A stretch of DNA of 64,000 nt, from NCBI GenBank assembly GCA_938005615.1, contig CALLMV010000014.1, positions 1 through 64,000 on the forward strand. The letters run 5' to 3'. A program made the position numbers and the translations under genes. The DNA is from an uncultured Verrucomicrobiae bacterium (GTDB lineage: Bacteria; Verrucomicrobiota; Verrucomicrobiia; JADLBR01; CALLMV01). Positions 30,353 to 40,446 of this stretch are shown piece by piece (position 1 is the first letter of the stretch; each line of letters begins with the position of its first letter). The notes beneath the pieces are model-generated. The model saw only the letters and a program-made list of their open reading frames with translations, did no database searches and had not been told where the DNA came from.

Positions 30353-30988
30353 TTATCGTGCTGCCTCCTCTTTTCTACAGATCCAACATTTAACGCCGAT
30401 TCGGCCTGCTGGTGTGTGAGCTTCGGCAAAGCCGTAATCAACATCAGCGCGAAGTGTATGGAGGGGAACTTTGCCCTCCATGTATTGTTCTGTACGAGCG
30501 ATTTCCGCTCCACCGACACGACCAGATATGCGCACTTTGATGCCTTCGGCTCCGAAATCCATTGTTGTCTGAATAGCCTTTTTCATGGCACGGCGGAAAG
30601 AGATGCGCCGTTCAAGCTGGAGTGCGACACTTTCGGCAACGAGTTGTGCGTCTAGCTCCGGGTTTTTGATTTCTTTGACATCAACCGCAACTTCTGTGGC
30701 AGTGGTTAGCTTTGCCACATCAGCTTTTAGGGTATCGAGGTCGCTGCCCTTACGTCCAATGATGATTCCCGGGCGGGCACTAAAGATGTTAACTCTTACA
30801 CGGTTTGTTGCTCGCTCGATCACGACTTTGGATACGGCCGCCGTTGCTAAGCGCTTTTTAATGAAGTCCCTGATGGCGAAATCCTCGTGGAGGAAGTGTA
30901 AGTAGTCTTTTTTGTTAGCATACCAGACGGATCGCCAGTCTTTTTTGACTGCGAGACGGAAGCCGATCGGATTTACTTTTTGTCCCAT
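30353..30988 (-). CDS. rpsC: 30S ribosomal protein S3
   Basis: [24 protein letters not shown]...[12 protein letters not shown]. Confidence 0.97.
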   Translation of the reverse strand: MGQKVNPIGFRLAVKKDWRSVWYANKKDYLHFLHEDFAIRDFIKKRLATAAVSKVVIERATNRVRVNIFSARPGIIIGRKGSDLDTLKADVAKLTTATEVAVDVKEIKNPELDAQLVAESVALQLERRISFRRAMKKAIQTTMDFGAEGIKVRISGRVGGAEIARTEQYMEGKVPLHTLRADVDYGFAEAHTPAGRIGVKCWICRKEEAAR

Positions 30989-30997
30989 ATTCGTGAG

Positions 30998-31408
30998 TTA
31001 TTCTTTCGATGGTGCTTTTTTGGTTTTGCGAGAGGGGTTTGTTTTAGCGGAGGTTGGCTTGACTTTTTCTGGTGCGGGTTCGTCTGTAAGTGTGATTTTA
31101 ATGTGGCTAGTTCTTTTGCGTATCGGTCCAGCACTACCGCGAGCTCGAGTGGCAAAGCGTTTGATGGTGATACCTTCACCGATAATGGCTTCTTTGATAC
31201 GAAGGGAATCTGTGTTCAAGTTATTGTTGTTCTCTGCGTTGGCGAGTGCCGATTTGAGTGTTTTAGATATCAGACGCGCAGCTTTCTGGGGGACAAATTT
31301 GAGGTTTTCCAGAGCTGCGGCGGCTGGTTTGCCTTGGATGTTCCGGGCAATATCTCGACATTTGAAAGCGGATATTCGCACGTTTTTTGTGATTGCTTGG
31401 ACTTCCAT
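30998..31408 (-). CDS. rplV: 50S ribosomal protein L22 with Lys-rich C-terminal extension
   Basis: MEVQAITKNVRISAFKCRDIARNIQGKPAAAALENLKFVPQKAARLISKTLKSALANAENN. Confidence 0.95.
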   Translation of the reverse strand: MEVQAITKNVRISAFKCRDIARNIQGKPAAAALENLKFVPQKAARLISKTLKSALANAENNNNLNTDSLRIKEAIIGEGITIKRFATRARGSAGPIRKRTSHIKITLTDEPAPEKVKPTSAKTNPSRKTKKAPSKE

Positions 31409-31410
31409 AA

Positions 31411-32127
31411 TTAGCGTGTTTCCAGAGTGAGTGTTTGACCAATAGCCGGCAGGACACCGCCGACTTGTGCTACGAGTGCGCTGACGCTACGACGGGTTTC
31501 TATGACTCTCAGACGGCCAGCGCTTCCGTCAGAATTTTCAAATCGGTAAAGCATCCCCTCGATAATTCCAGATTCCCATCCGGCGTTTGCGATGAACCAG
31601 CCTTCGCGGCTGTCTTGAGCGATGATTGTAAGAGTCACTGGACTGTTGGGTGATCGAACGGGTGACTGCTGAGCAGAGCTAGAAGTATGGGCTTGAAGGC
31701 TGGCTATGGCTGCGGATGTGTCGAGCGTCATCATGCCAGAGTGCCTGATAGTTTCGATGAGTTGTGTTGAAAATTCGCGAAGTTTATCATTGGCCTCACG
31801 AAGGTCGGCTACTTCACGCAGTAGGGAAATCGCGCGCTCCTGTAGTACAGAGTCAGAACCGCTCAGCGCTGTGAGACCTAGTGCTGCATCGCGCATCTGG
31901 AACCGATCGAGCTGCGATTTATGGCGAATGTTTTCGAGGAGGGCTGTTTCGAGTGCTGCAGTGAGCACATCCAGCGCAGTGTTGGAGACTTCACTTGTTA
32001 GTAGGTCACTGTCTTGCGCAAGAAAGTCTGTGAGTTCAGGTAATGGCTGCGTTTGAGCGGATGCCATCCCTGCTACTACAACTGCTGCGGCGAGGCAGGC
32101 TAACAGTCTGGCTGGTGTGCGGCGCAT
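31411..32127 (-). CDS. Predicted exported coiled-coil protein of unknown function inserted between rpsS and rplV
   Basis: 238 aa; signal peptide MRRTPARLLACLAAAVVVAGMASAQTQ; heptad-like region around LQERAISLLREVADLREANDKLREFSTQL; C-terminal beta-rich GWESGIIEGMLYRFENSDGSAGRLRVIETRRSVSALVAQVGG; 2-3 bp from both flanking ribosomal genes. Confidence 0.85.
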   Translation of the reverse strand: MRRTPARLLACLAAAVVVAGMASAQTQPLPELTDFLAQDSDLLTSEVSNTALDVLTAALETALLENIRHKSQLDRFQMRDAALGLTALSGSDSVLQERAISLLREVADLREANDKLREFSTQLIETIRHSGMMTLDTSAAIASLQAHTSSSAQQSPVRSPNSPVTLTIIAQDSREGWFIANAGWESGIIEGMLYRFENSDGSAGRLRVIETRRSVSALVAQVGGVLPAIGQTLTLETR

Positions 32128-32130
32128 GGT

Positions 32131-32409
32131 TTATTTGGTGACTTTTTCAGTATGGGCTCCGTGTTTCTTGAATGTGCGTGTGGGTGAAAATTCTCCCAAT
32201 CGGTGGCCAACCATGTTTTCTGTAACGAAGACGGAATTGAAGACTTTTCCGTTGTGCACAAGAAAGGTGTGTCCAACGAAATCAGGGGTGATCATAGATC
32301 TGCGAGACCAGGTTTTAATAGGTTTCTTTTGTTTGGAGGCGTTCATTTTCTCGATTTTTTCCAGGACATGGTAATCAACGAACGGTCCTTTTTTGAGTGA
32401 GCGTCCCAT
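32131..32409 (-). CDS. rpsS: 30S ribosomal protein S19
   Basis: [19 protein letters not shown]...[16 protein letters not shown]. Confidence 0.97.
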   Translation of the reverse strand: MGRSLKKGPFVDYHVLEKIEKMNASKQKKPIKTWSRRSMITPDFVGHTFLVHNGKVFNSVFVTENMVGHRLGEFSPTRTFKKHGAHTEKVTK

Positions 32410-32412
32410 AGG

Positions 32413-33246
32413 TTATTTCTTCCTTCTTTCGACGATGAATTTGTTGGTAGGTTTTGATTTGGTGCGGGTCTTGAGGCCGCGGGCAATTTGGCCCCAAGGT
32501 GAAACCAGATGTTGGCGACCGCCGCCACCTTTGGATTTGCCTTGTCCGCCACCGTTGGGGTGGTCAACCGGATTCATAGCCATACCGCGAACGGTTGGGC
32601 GTATGCCAAGCCAGCGCGAGCGGCCCGCTTTACCAATGGTGACATTTTCGTGCTCGGTATTTCCAACTTGGCCGATGGTGGCAAAACAGTTCTGGTGGAC
32701 TTTGCGGATCTCGGATGATGGCATGCGGAGCTGGGCATAATCGTTGGCAAAACCCATCAGAGTGGCGGAGCTGCCAGCAGATCGCGCAATTTTTGCACCT
32801 TGGCCGGGGAGCAGTTCAATGTTGTGTATGGTGGTGCCAAGAGGGATTTTGTGAAGCGGCAGGGCGTTGCCTATAGACGGCTCAGCGTTAGGACCGGCGT
32901 TAACAGTGTCACCGACTTTGAGGCCAACAGGTGCGAGGATGTAGGATTTGGCTCCGTCCTGATATTTGATCAGCGCGATCCGAGCAGTACGATTGGGGTC
33001 ATATTCAATGGCTTCTACAGTGGCTGGTTCAAACCGATTGCGTTTGAAGTCAATTTTGCGATAGTGGCGCTTGTGGCCGCCTCCTTTATGGCGGCAGGTG
33101 AGGCGTCCGCGGTTGTTACGGCCGCCGGTACGTTTGATGATTTCTATGAGAGACTTCTCGGGTTCTTCTTTGGTGATTTCCGAGTAATCAGGTCTCACCG
33201 TAAAGCGGAGTGTCGGTGTAAGTGGTCTGTAGGTTTTCAGTGGCAT
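32413..33246 (-). CDS. rplB: 50S ribosomal protein L2
   Basis: [28 protein letters not shown]...[18 protein letters not shown]. Confidence 0.97.
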   Translation of the reverse strand: MPLKTYRPLTPTLRFTVRPDYSEITKEEPEKSLIEIIKRTGGRNNRGRLTCRHKGGGHKRHYRKIDFKRNRFEPATVEAIEYDPNRTARIALIKYQDGAKSYILAPVGLKVGDTVNAGPNAEPSIGNALPLHKIPLGTTIHNIELLPGQGAKIARSAGSSATLMGFANDYAQLRMPSSEIRKVHQNCFATIGQVGNTEHENVTIGKAGRSRWLGIRPTVRGMAMNPVDHPNGGGQGKSKGGGGRQHLVSPWGQIARGLKTRTKSKPTNKFIVERRKK

Positions 33247-33258
33247 GGTGGTGTTCCT

Positions 33259-33543
33259 TTAGACAAATGAGATGCTCTCGCCTTCTTGAAGGGTGACTAC
33301 TGCTTTTTTCCAATCGGGCTTTTTGCCAAAATCGGCGCGACGTTCACGTTTCTTTTTACCGAGCACATTGATGGTGTTAACGGATTTAACTTTCTTTTTG
33401 AACACAGTCTCAACGGCGTTTTTGATTTCGATTTTTGTGGCGTCTGGTGCGACGACGAAGACATATTTGCCGTGTTTCTCAGTCAGACCGGTAGCTTTTT
33501 CGGTCATTCTGACGTTTTTAAGAATTTCGTAGGGATTACGCAT
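33259..33543 (-). CDS. rplW: 50S ribosomal protein L23
   Basis: [49 protein letters not shown]. Confidence 0.95.
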   Translation of the reverse strand: MRNPYEILKNVRMTEKATGLTEKHGKYVFVVAPDATKIEIKNAVETVFKKKVKSVNTINVLGKKKRERRADFGKKPDWKKAVVTLQEGESISFV

Positions 33544-34177
33544 TTTCTAAGTCCTTACTTGCGGGTTTAGCACGCAGGCCGATGCGTTGCAGGGCTTCCT
33601 GGGTAGATAGGATTTTATCGCAGGCTAGGAGGTGCTCTGCATTGACATCATCGGCATTGATGAGTCTTACCTTTTCGAGGTTTCGGGAGGCTAGTTTGAG
33701 GTTATCTGAAGCGTTCAGAGGTAGGAGAAGAACAGAGGGACCATCAAGGTTGATGGCCTTGAGCATACTGGTCACTAGTTTTGTTTTTGGCTCTGCGACA
33801 TCAAGTTGATCAACTATCATTACGTCGCCAGAAAATATTCTTTCAGAGAGTGCTTTTCGCAGAGCGAGCAGTCGAACCCTTTTGGGTATTTTTTTGGAAA
33901 AGTCACGGGGTTGTGGTCCGAAGACGACGCCTCCTCCTTCCCACACAGGTGATCGCTTGTAGCCGGCGCGAGCACGGCCAGTGCCTTTTTGCCGCCAAGG
34001 TTTCGCTCCAGAACCTGCGACTGTTGCTTTCGTTTTAGTGGCGCGGGTGCCTTGGCGGCGATTCGCACGAAGTGCGACTATTGCTTCGTGGACTGCTTGA
34101 AGGCCTTTGCGATTTTGTATGAGCTCGAAACCTATGATCTCTGTGGCTTGTTCGGGCTGAAGTATGTTAGCTGGCAT
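33536..34177 (-). CDS. rplD: 50S ribosomal protein L4
   Basis: [54 protein letters not shown]. Confidence 0.96.
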   Translation of the reverse strand: MPANILQPEQATEIIGFELIQNRKGLQAVHEAIVALRANRRQGTRATKTKATVAGSGAKPWRQKGTGRARAGYKRSPVWEGGGVVFGPQPRDFSKKIPKRVRLLALRKALSERIFSGDVMIVDQLDVAEPKTKLVTSMLKAINLDGPSVLLLPLNASDNLKLASRNLEKVRLINADDVNAEHLLACDKILSTQEALQRIGLRAKPASKDLENA

Positions 34178-34183
34178 AGCTTG

Positions 34184-34822
34184 TTAGTCTTTCTTAGCTG
34201 TTTTCTTGATAGCTCTGCGTACTACAACAAATGAACCATTGGCACCGGGGATGCTACCACGAACGAGAAGCACACCATCTTCTTCGCGCACTTGCATGAC
34301 TTTGAGGTTCTGTGTGGTGCGCTGGTTGCCACCCATATGACCGGGCATTTTTTTGTTTTTGAAGATGCGACCTGGTGTTAGACGACATCCAAGTGAACCT
34401 GTACGGCGGTGCATCATGGAACCGTGAGAAGCAGGTTGTCCCCCAAATCGGAAACGGCGAACGACTCCTTGGAAGCCTTTGCCCTTGGTGATGCCGACGA
34501 TGTCCACAAAATCACCTGTGGAAAATTTGCTCACAGGCAGCACAGTACCCGATGCAGGGATGTCATCATAACGGAATTCACGGATGAAACGCTTAGGTGT
34601 GGCTGAATATTTTTTAGCATGGCCTAGTGCGGATTTGTATGCGCGAGATTCTTTAACGCTTTCGTAACCGATTTGCGCCGCACTGTAACCGTCTTTTTCC
34701 GGAGTTTTGATTTGGATGACTTGGTTGCCCGCAACATGGATGAGTGTGACGGGGTGGGCGACACCTTTTTCGTCGTAAATGCGCGTCATCCCAAGTTTTT
34801 TTCCAAGAAGTCCGTCTTTCAT
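34184..34822 (-). CDS. rplC: 50S ribosomal protein L3
   Basis: GLLGKKLGMTRIYDEKG...GVVRRFRFGGQPASHGSMMHRRTGSLG. Confidence 0.97.
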   Translation of the reverse strand: MKDGLLGKKLGMTRIYDEKGVAHPVTLIHVAGNQVIQIKTPEKDGYSAAQIGYESVKESRAYKSALGHAKKYSATPKRFIREFRYDDIPASGTVLPVSKFSTGDFVDIVGITKGKGFQGVVRRFRFGGQPASHGSMMHRRTGSLGCRLTPGRIFKNKKMPGHMGGNQRTTQNLKVMQVREEDGVLLVRGSIPGANGSFVVVRRAIKKTAKKD

Positions 34823-34826
34823 AAAT

Positions 34827-35135
34827 TCAAATTTTTATGGTAATATCAACGCCCGCGGGGAGGTTGAGTTTTTTGAGCTCGTCGATGGTTTTTGAGGTTG
34901 GTTCGAGGATATCGAGCATGCGCTTGTGGGTACGCATTTCGAAAGTATCCATGCTTTTTTTATCAACGTGGTTGGAACGATTTACTGTAAAGCGTTCGAT
35001 TTTTGTTGGCAGAGGTACAGGGCCGGAGATTCGAGCACCAGTACGTTTTGCAGTCTCCACGATCTCTCGGGTGGAGTGATCGAGGATTCGGTAATCGAAA
35101 GCTTTTAGACGGATTCTGACTCTTTGACCTGTCAT
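34827..35135 (-). CDS. rpsJ: 30S ribosomal protein S10
   Basis: [42 protein letters not shown]. Confidence 0.97.
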   Translation of the reverse strand: MTGQRVRIRLKAFDYRILDHSTREIVETAKRTGARISGPVPLPTKIERFTVNRSNHVDKKSMDTFEMRTHKRMLDILEPTSKTIDELKKLNLPAGVDITIKI

Positions 35136-35136
35136 G

Positions 35137-37293
35137 TTATTTCTTTTGTTCGAGGATGGCGTTTGCGATTTGTGTAGGCACTTGCTCGAAGTGCGATGGG
35201 GTCATACTGTATGCAGCACGACCCTTGGAAAGGGAGCGAACAGTCGTTGAGTAACCAAACATTTCTGAGAGCGGAACTTCGCACTTCAGCACAGTGGCAC
35301 TTTGTTTCGATTCCATGCTGAGAATTTTGCCACGGCGGCGGTTGAGGTCGCCCATGATATCTCCCTGATACTCTTCGGGAGAAATGACTTCGACGCTCAT
35401 GATGGGTTCCAAGATGATAGGTTTGGCTTTCTTTAGGGCATCTTTAACGGCGAAAATGGCGGCCATTTTGAAGGCCATTTCGCTTGAGTCCACTTCGTGG
35501 TAGGAACCGTCGAGGATATCGAAGTGCACGTCAATTACTATGAACCCTCCGAGCACGCCATTAAGGCATGCTTCTTCGATGCCTTTGCGAACCGCAGGAA
35601 TGTAGTCTTTGGGGATGTTGCCGCCCACCACTTTGTTTTCGATAGTGATGCCTTTTCCGCGCTCTAGTGGAGTAGCATTCAGTATCACGTGACCGTATTG
35701 GCCACGACCGCCTGATTGTTTGATTAGTTTACCTTCTCCATTTGCTGGGGCAAGGATTGTTTCACGGTAGGCAATTTGAGGAGCACCGGCGTTGCTTTCG
35801 ACGTTAAACTCGCGCTTGAGGCGATCGAGGATGATTTCCAAGTGCAGCTCTCCCATCCCTGCGATGATGGTCTGACCGGTTTCTTCGTTGGTGTTAACAA
35901 CAAACGTAGGATCCTCTTCGGCCAAACGTCCCAAAGCTTCACCAAGTTTTTCGCGGTCACTTTTTGTTTTGGGCTCAACTGCCATAGAGATGACTGGTTC
36001 TGGGAATGAAGGTGGCTCAAGCTGGACGCTCAAGTCTTCACTGCATAGTGTGTCACCTGTTTTAATGTCTTTAATTCCAACAATGGCTGCGATGTCCCCT
36101 GAGAACACCTCTTCAATTTCAGTACGCTTGTCAGCGTGAATTTGCATCAAGCGGGAAATGCGCTCGCGTTTGTTGGTGCGGGGATTGTAAATGGTATCGC
36201 CTTTTTTGAGGGAACCGGAGTAAACTCTGAAAAATACGAGCTTGCCAACAAACGGGTCGCTCCAAAGCTTGAAAGCCAAGCTACAAAATTTTTGGTTATC
36301 TGAAGTTTCTATGGTTACTTCTGTGTTGTCATCTGTATTAGTAGCTTTTGTAGGAGGTATGTCGAGAGGGCTGGGTAGATAATCTACCACAGCATCTATG
36401 AGGAATTGCACACCTTTGTTTTTGAAGGCGCTACCTCCCACCACAGGTACAAATTTGTTGGCAATTGTCGCTCGGCGTATCGCGGCTTTGAACTGCTGGA
36501 TGGTGGGTTGTTTTTCTTCCAGGAAGAGGTTAGCTATTTCTTCGTCAACATCAGCAAGCGCAGAAAAGAGATTGGCTTTAGCTTCATCTGCTAGATCCTT
36601 TTCTTCAGGCGTTAAGTCGCGGACTTGATAAGTTGAACCCAACGCATCAGAGTCGCTATAAACAATTGCTTTTGCATTGAGTACATCAATCTGGCCCTTG
36701 AGTTGATCCTCTGCTCCGAGGGGAATAAGTATGGGGTGAGCATTTGCGCCGAGTTTGGTGCGCATGTCTTTAATTGCGTTTTCAAAATTTGCACCTACAC
36801 GGTCCATTTTGTTGACGAACGCGATTCGAGGCACTCCGTATTTATTGGCCTGCCTCCAGACTGTTTCTGACTGCGGCTGAACTCCGGCAACACCACAGAA
36901 TACGGCAATGGCGCCGTCTAGCACGCGGAGAGAACGCTCAACTTCAGCAGTAAAATCGACGTGGCCTGGAGTATCTATGATATTAATCCTGATAGGAATA
37001 CTTTGAAACGCTTTGTAGATTCCCTCGTCCGATTTTTGTTTCCAAACGGCAGTAGTAGCAGCTGAGGTGATGGTGATTCCACGTTCACGCTCTTGCTCCA
37101 TCCAGTCTGTAGTCGCGGCACCTTCGTGCACTTCACCGATTTTATGGATCACACCTGTGTAGAAAAGGATGCGTTCTGTGAGGGTGGTTTTGCCGGCATC
37201 AATGTGCGCGGCAATACCGATATTACGTGTATTCTCCAGTGGGTACGGTCGCTTAGGGGAGTTAACCGATGCTGTTACTGTGGCTGTTGACAT
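35137..37293 (-). CDS. fusA: elongation factor G
   Basis: [24 protein letters not shown]...[11 protein letters not shown]...[22 protein letters not shown]. Confidence 0.97.
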   Translation of the reverse strand: MSTATVTASVNSPKRPYPLENTRNIGIAAHIDAGKTTLTERILFYTGVIHKIGEVHEGAATTDWMEQERERGITITSAATTAVWKQKSDEGIYKAFQSIPIRINIIDTPGHVDFTAEVERSLRVLDGAIAVFCGVAGVQPQSETVWRQANKYGVPRIAFVNKMDRVGANFENAIKDMRTKLGANAHPILIPLGAEDQLKGQIDVLNAKAIVYSDSDALGSTYQVRDLTPEEKDLADEAKANLFSALADVDEEIANLFLEEKQPTIQQFKAAIRRATIANKFVPVVGGSAFKNKGVQFLIDAVVDYLPSPLDIPPTKATNTDDNTEVTIETSDNQKFCSLAFKLWSDPFVGKLVFFRVYSGSLKKGDTIYNPRTNKRERISRLMQIHADKRTEIEEVFSGDIAAIVGIKDIKTGDTLCSEDLSVQLEPPSFPEPVISMAVEPKTKSDREKLGEALGRLAEEDPTFVVNTNEETGQTIIAGMGELHLEIILDRLKREFNVESNAGAPQIAYRETILAPANGEGKLIKQSGGRGQYGHVILNATPLERGKGITIENKVVGGNIPKDYIPAVRKGIEEACLNGVLGGFIVIDVHFDILDGSYHEVDSSEMAFKMAAIFAVKDALKKAKPIILEPIMSVEVISPEEYQGDIMGDLNRRRGKILSMESKQSATVLKCEVPLSEMFGYSTTVRSLSKGRAAYSMTPSHFEQVPTQIANAILEQKK

Positions 37294-37308
37294 AGTTGTT
37301 TAGTTTTT

Positions 37309-37785
37309 TTACCAGCGGAAATGGGCAAATGCTTTATTGGCTTGTGCCATGCGGTGAATATCGTCACGCTTTTTGATGGCATTTCCTTGGTTGTTTGCAG
37401 CTTCTTTGATTTCTGTTGCAAGGGCTCTGTAAGTAGGCACACCTTTTTTGGAGGCCGCGGTATCAACCATCCAGCGGATAGCAAGTGAAGTACCGCGGTC
37501 GATACTGACTTCCATCGGCACCTGATAAGTGGCTCCGCCAACACGGCGTGCCTTGACTTCGACACGAGGTCTGACTGTGTTTACGGCTTTTTTGAGGATT
37601 TCAAGCGGATCGGTGGTTTCTGGTTGGTCCTTGTTTACGAACTCAATGGCAGAGTAAACAATTCTACTGGCGAGAGATTTCTTCCCCCGCTTGAGCACAG
37701 TGTTAATTAAGCGACCAACCAACGGATCACCGTATTTCCAATCGGGTTTGGGAACCCTTTTACTAGCTTGGCGACGACGTGACAT
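37309..37785 (-). CDS. rpsG: 30S ribosomal protein S7
   Basis: MSRRRQASKRVPKPDWKYGDPLVGRLINTVLKRGKK. Confidence 0.97.
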   Translation of the reverse strand: MSRRRQASKRVPKPDWKYGDPLVGRLINTVLKRGKKSLASRIVYSAIEFVNKDQPETTDPLEILKKAVNTVRPRVEVKARRVGGATYQVPMEVSIDRGTSLAIRWMVDTAASKKGVPTYRALATEIKEAANNQGNAIKKRDDIHRMAQANKAFAHFRW

Positions 37786-37788
37786 AAG

Positions 37789-38223
37789 TTACTTTCTCTT
37801 GGCTTTCGGGTCAACTGGAGCAGCTCCGGGTTTGGGCTTTTTGACTCCATACTTGGAGCGCGAAACATTTCTCGTCAGCTTGTTCGTGTTTGAAGGTCCG
37901 GCGGCGCCTAGAGCATCCAGAGTACCACGAACGATGTGGTATCTGACGCCAGGAAGATCCTTCACGCGCCCACCACGCACAAGCACAATGGAGTGTTCCT
38001 GGAGATTATGACCTTCTCCCGGAATGTATGCGATGACCTCTTGTTTATTGGTCAAGCGCACTTTGGCGACTTTACGCAGTGCAGAGTTGGGCTTTTTGGG
38101 TGTGCGCGTCATGACTTGGACGCAAACACCACGGCGTTGTGGGCAGGAGGAGAGCGCGGGCGATTTGCCTTTGGCGATCACCTTATTCCGTCCTTTTCTG
38201 ACTAGTTGATTAATCGTTGGCAC
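37789..38223 (-). CDS. rpsL: 30S ribosomal protein S12, GTG start ([12 protein letters not shown])
   Basis: [14 protein letters not shown]...[31 protein letters not shown]; upstream ORF extension overlaps the predicted promoter. Confidence 0.95.
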   Translation of the reverse strand: MPTINQLVRKGRNKVIAKGKSPALSSCPQRRGVCVQVMTRTPKKPNSALRKVAKVRLTNKQEVIAYIPGEGHNLQEHSIVLVRGGRVKDLPGVRYHIVRGTLDALGAAGPSNTNKLTRNVSRSKYGVKKPKPGAAPVDPKAKRK

Positions 38224-38295
38224 TTTAAATTTCCTGTTAAATTCTCCCCCACTGAAATGTCTGGCGTACCCAGAAACCCAGATAAGGGAACGCGC

Positions 38296-38323
38296 AATAT
38301 AGTGGAAGCCCACTTTATGACAA
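38296..38323 (-). promoter_or_regulatory. Predicted sigma70-type promoter of the rpsL operon (TTGTCA - 16 bp - TATATT)
   Basis: Plus strand TGACAA 38318-38323 and AATATA 38296-38301; A-rich tract immediately upstream. Confidence 0.65.
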
Positions 38324-38482
38324 GAAAAAAAATGAGAGTTTTTTCAGAATTTTCTCATTCTGTTTCGATGCATCAAATTTGACGATAGCTTGCGGCAGGA
38401 GTATCCCTGCAGGCCTTAAGACGGACACTTCGGTTCGTTGCGTCGTTGCCAAGCAGCCAAAATTTTGGAATTATGATTCTTT

Positions 38483-39103
38483 ATGACTTTGAAAAATGTC
38501 GTTGAAGCTTTGCTATTCGCCGCGCCCGATGGTTTGAGTGTAGAAATGATCCAAAAAATCCTCCGCCAAGCACATCAAGACGAGCAATCAACGCAAACGG
38601 CTTGCCTGGAAAATGCAACTGCGGAGGAAATCATATCTGTTTTACAAGCTCTCGCGAAGCAATACGAAGAGCAACAAGGAGGCGGGCGGTTGGTGGAAAC
38701 CGCGGAAAAATGGCAGTTCATGACACCGCGCGAATTCGCACCATGGGTTCGGGCACTCTTTGACCAGCCCAAACCACAGCGTCTGACACCGGCAGCATTG
38801 GAAACACTTGCCATAATCGCTTACCGACAACCCGTCTCACGCGCTGAAATTGAAAGCGTGCGTGGCGTGGCTGTAGATGCAATTGTCAACACTTTAATCG
38901 AGAGAGATCTAGTCCGCGCCCTTGGCCGCGGAGAAGGACCCGGCAAACCAATGCTCTATGGGACAACAGAACTATTCCTGCAGCACTTCGGTCTGAAAAA
39001 CTTGGACGAGCTGCCTAACAAAGAAGAACTCAAACGGCCCGACAGCCCGCCGCCGAACCAGCCCGATGAAATACAAACACAAACCGCAACTTCACTCATC
39101 TAA
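38483..39103 (+). CDS. scpB: segregation and condensation protein B
   Basis: LKNVVEALLFAAPDGLS...LTPAALETLAIIAYRQPVSRAEIESVRGV...GRGEGPGKPMLYGTTELFLQHFGLKNLDELP. Confidence 0.93.
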   Translation: MTLKNVVEALLFAAPDGLSVEMIQKILRQAHQDEQSTQTACLENATAEEIISVLQALAKQYEEQQGGGRLVETAEKWQFMTPREFAPWVRALFDQPKPQRLTPAALETLAIIAYRQPVSRAEIESVRGVAVDAIVNTLIERDLVRALGRGEGPGKPMLYGTTELFLQHFGLKNLDELPNKEELKRPDSPPPNQPDEIQTQTATSLI

Positions 39104-39115
39104 ACGCAGCCCAAC

Positions 39116-39646
39116 ATGCCTAACCAAACACCCAGCGAGCAACAAATCGCTCAGATAAGAGCAAGAATCGATGATATTGACCTCACTCTGGTCAAACTTC
39201 TCGTCGAACGTGCAGCTCTCACCCACCAAATCGGCCAAAACAAAAGAAAAAATGGGGAAGCAGTCTGGGTTCCGCAACGAGAAGAACAGGTATTGGCAAG
39301 AGTTACTAAATTACCCCACGGCCATTTGAGTAAACGTGGTATTCGCGCAGTTTTTCGCGAAGTACTTTCCGCGGGCCGCGAAACTCAGGGCGGCTTGCGT
39401 GTGCTCGTTCAAGATCTCGAATCCGCGGCTGCGTCAAAGGCCTATTTTGGCGAGTGTACCGAGATCATCATCGAGCCTTCAGTAGTTTTAAACTCGCAAG
39501 CACTGATTAAAGCTCAAGCACAACTCGTCGTGACACCATCTGACAGAGAGACCTATGAATTGAGTACTCTGAAGAAATTTGAGTTTTCTCCCGCAGAAAA
39601 TCTCGCGGCAAAAGAGTTTTCTATCTGTGCTGTTTCCACTGTTTAA
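39116..39646 (+). CDS. chorismate mutase (AroQ type) with degenerate C-terminal domain
   Basis: IRARIDDIDLTLVKLLVERAALTHQIGQNKRKNGEAVWVPQREEQVLARV...VFREVLSAGRETQ. Confidence 0.85.
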   Translation: MPNQTPSEQQIAQIRARIDDIDLTLVKLLVERAALTHQIGQNKRKNGEAVWVPQREEQVLARVTKLPHGHLSKRGIRAVFREVLSAGRETQGGLRVLVQDLESAAASKAYFGECTEIIIEPSVVLNSQALIKAQAQLVVTPSDRETYELSTLKKFEFSPAENLAAKEFSICAVSTV

Positions 39647-39736
39647 ACTGAGAAAAATTTGAGCATCACTCGTCTTTGGGCTAGTTATCTAACCTTTACA
39701 AGATTCAACATCCACTAACTGAGAAAAACAATAAAG

Positions 39737-40267
39737 ATGCCTTCCACGCAAAAAAAAATTGGCGAAAAAATTCCTTTACCTCGGGCCGCTTTTCTTTTCT
39801 CAACTGTTATCGCCCTGGCTTCAGTTTGGTTTGGGCTGGATCAGTGGACAAAACATTGGGCGATCACTTCACTCAAAGGTACCCCTGGGATAACGTTGAT
39901 CCCAGGTTTCTTCCACTTCACGTACGGCGAAAACACGGGCGCAGCTTTTGGAATACTCCGGGACAATCCAGTTGCACTCACCTTCATTTCCACCTTTGTA
40001 ATTCTTTTGATGCTTTGGTTTGCCACCCAAATTGATTGGCACCCATGGAGTCACCGAATTGCCGCTGGGCTCATCGCAGGCGGCGCCATGGGTAATCTGT
40101 TGGATCGCTACAAGCTAGGCTTTGTGGTCGATTTTATCGATTTTCAGTTTGGCAGTTGGCACTATCCTACATTCAACATTGCTGATACAGGAATTTGCAT
40201 TGGGATAGGCATATTTTTAGTTAGGCAAATATTTTTCTGTAATAAGAGCTCTGTTATTAATCATTGA
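39737..40267 (+). CDS. lspA: lipoprotein signal peptidase
   Basis: FGLDQWTKHWA, YGENTGAAFG, GNLLDRYKLGFVVDFIDF. Confidence 0.93.
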   Translation: MPSTQKKIGEKIPLPRAAFLFSTVIALASVWFGLDQWTKHWAITSLKGTPGITLIPGFFHFTYGENTGAAFGILRDNPVALTFISTFVILLMLWFATQIDWHPWSHRIAAGLIAGGAMGNLLDRYKLGFVVDFIDFQFGSWHYPTFNIADTGICIGIGIFLVRQIFFCNKSSVINH

Positions 40268-40446
40268 ACAACTGAACAAAGAACTAAATTCAAAGTGGTA
40301 AATTATATTAATAAATTTACATATTAAAATATTATCATAAGCTCATTTGTTTGGGATTTACGCACTAAAATTCGTAAATTATTTTTGAGCTGTTCCCGGC
40401 AAATTATCAGTTGCGCACGCTGAGGGTCATTGGTCTAAACAAAATT

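Noticed and set aside
38224-38313. 30-residue N-terminal extension of rpsL in the ORF track
   Set aside because: Overlaps a good promoter and conserved S12 starts at (V)[14 protein letters not shown] at 38223 preferred
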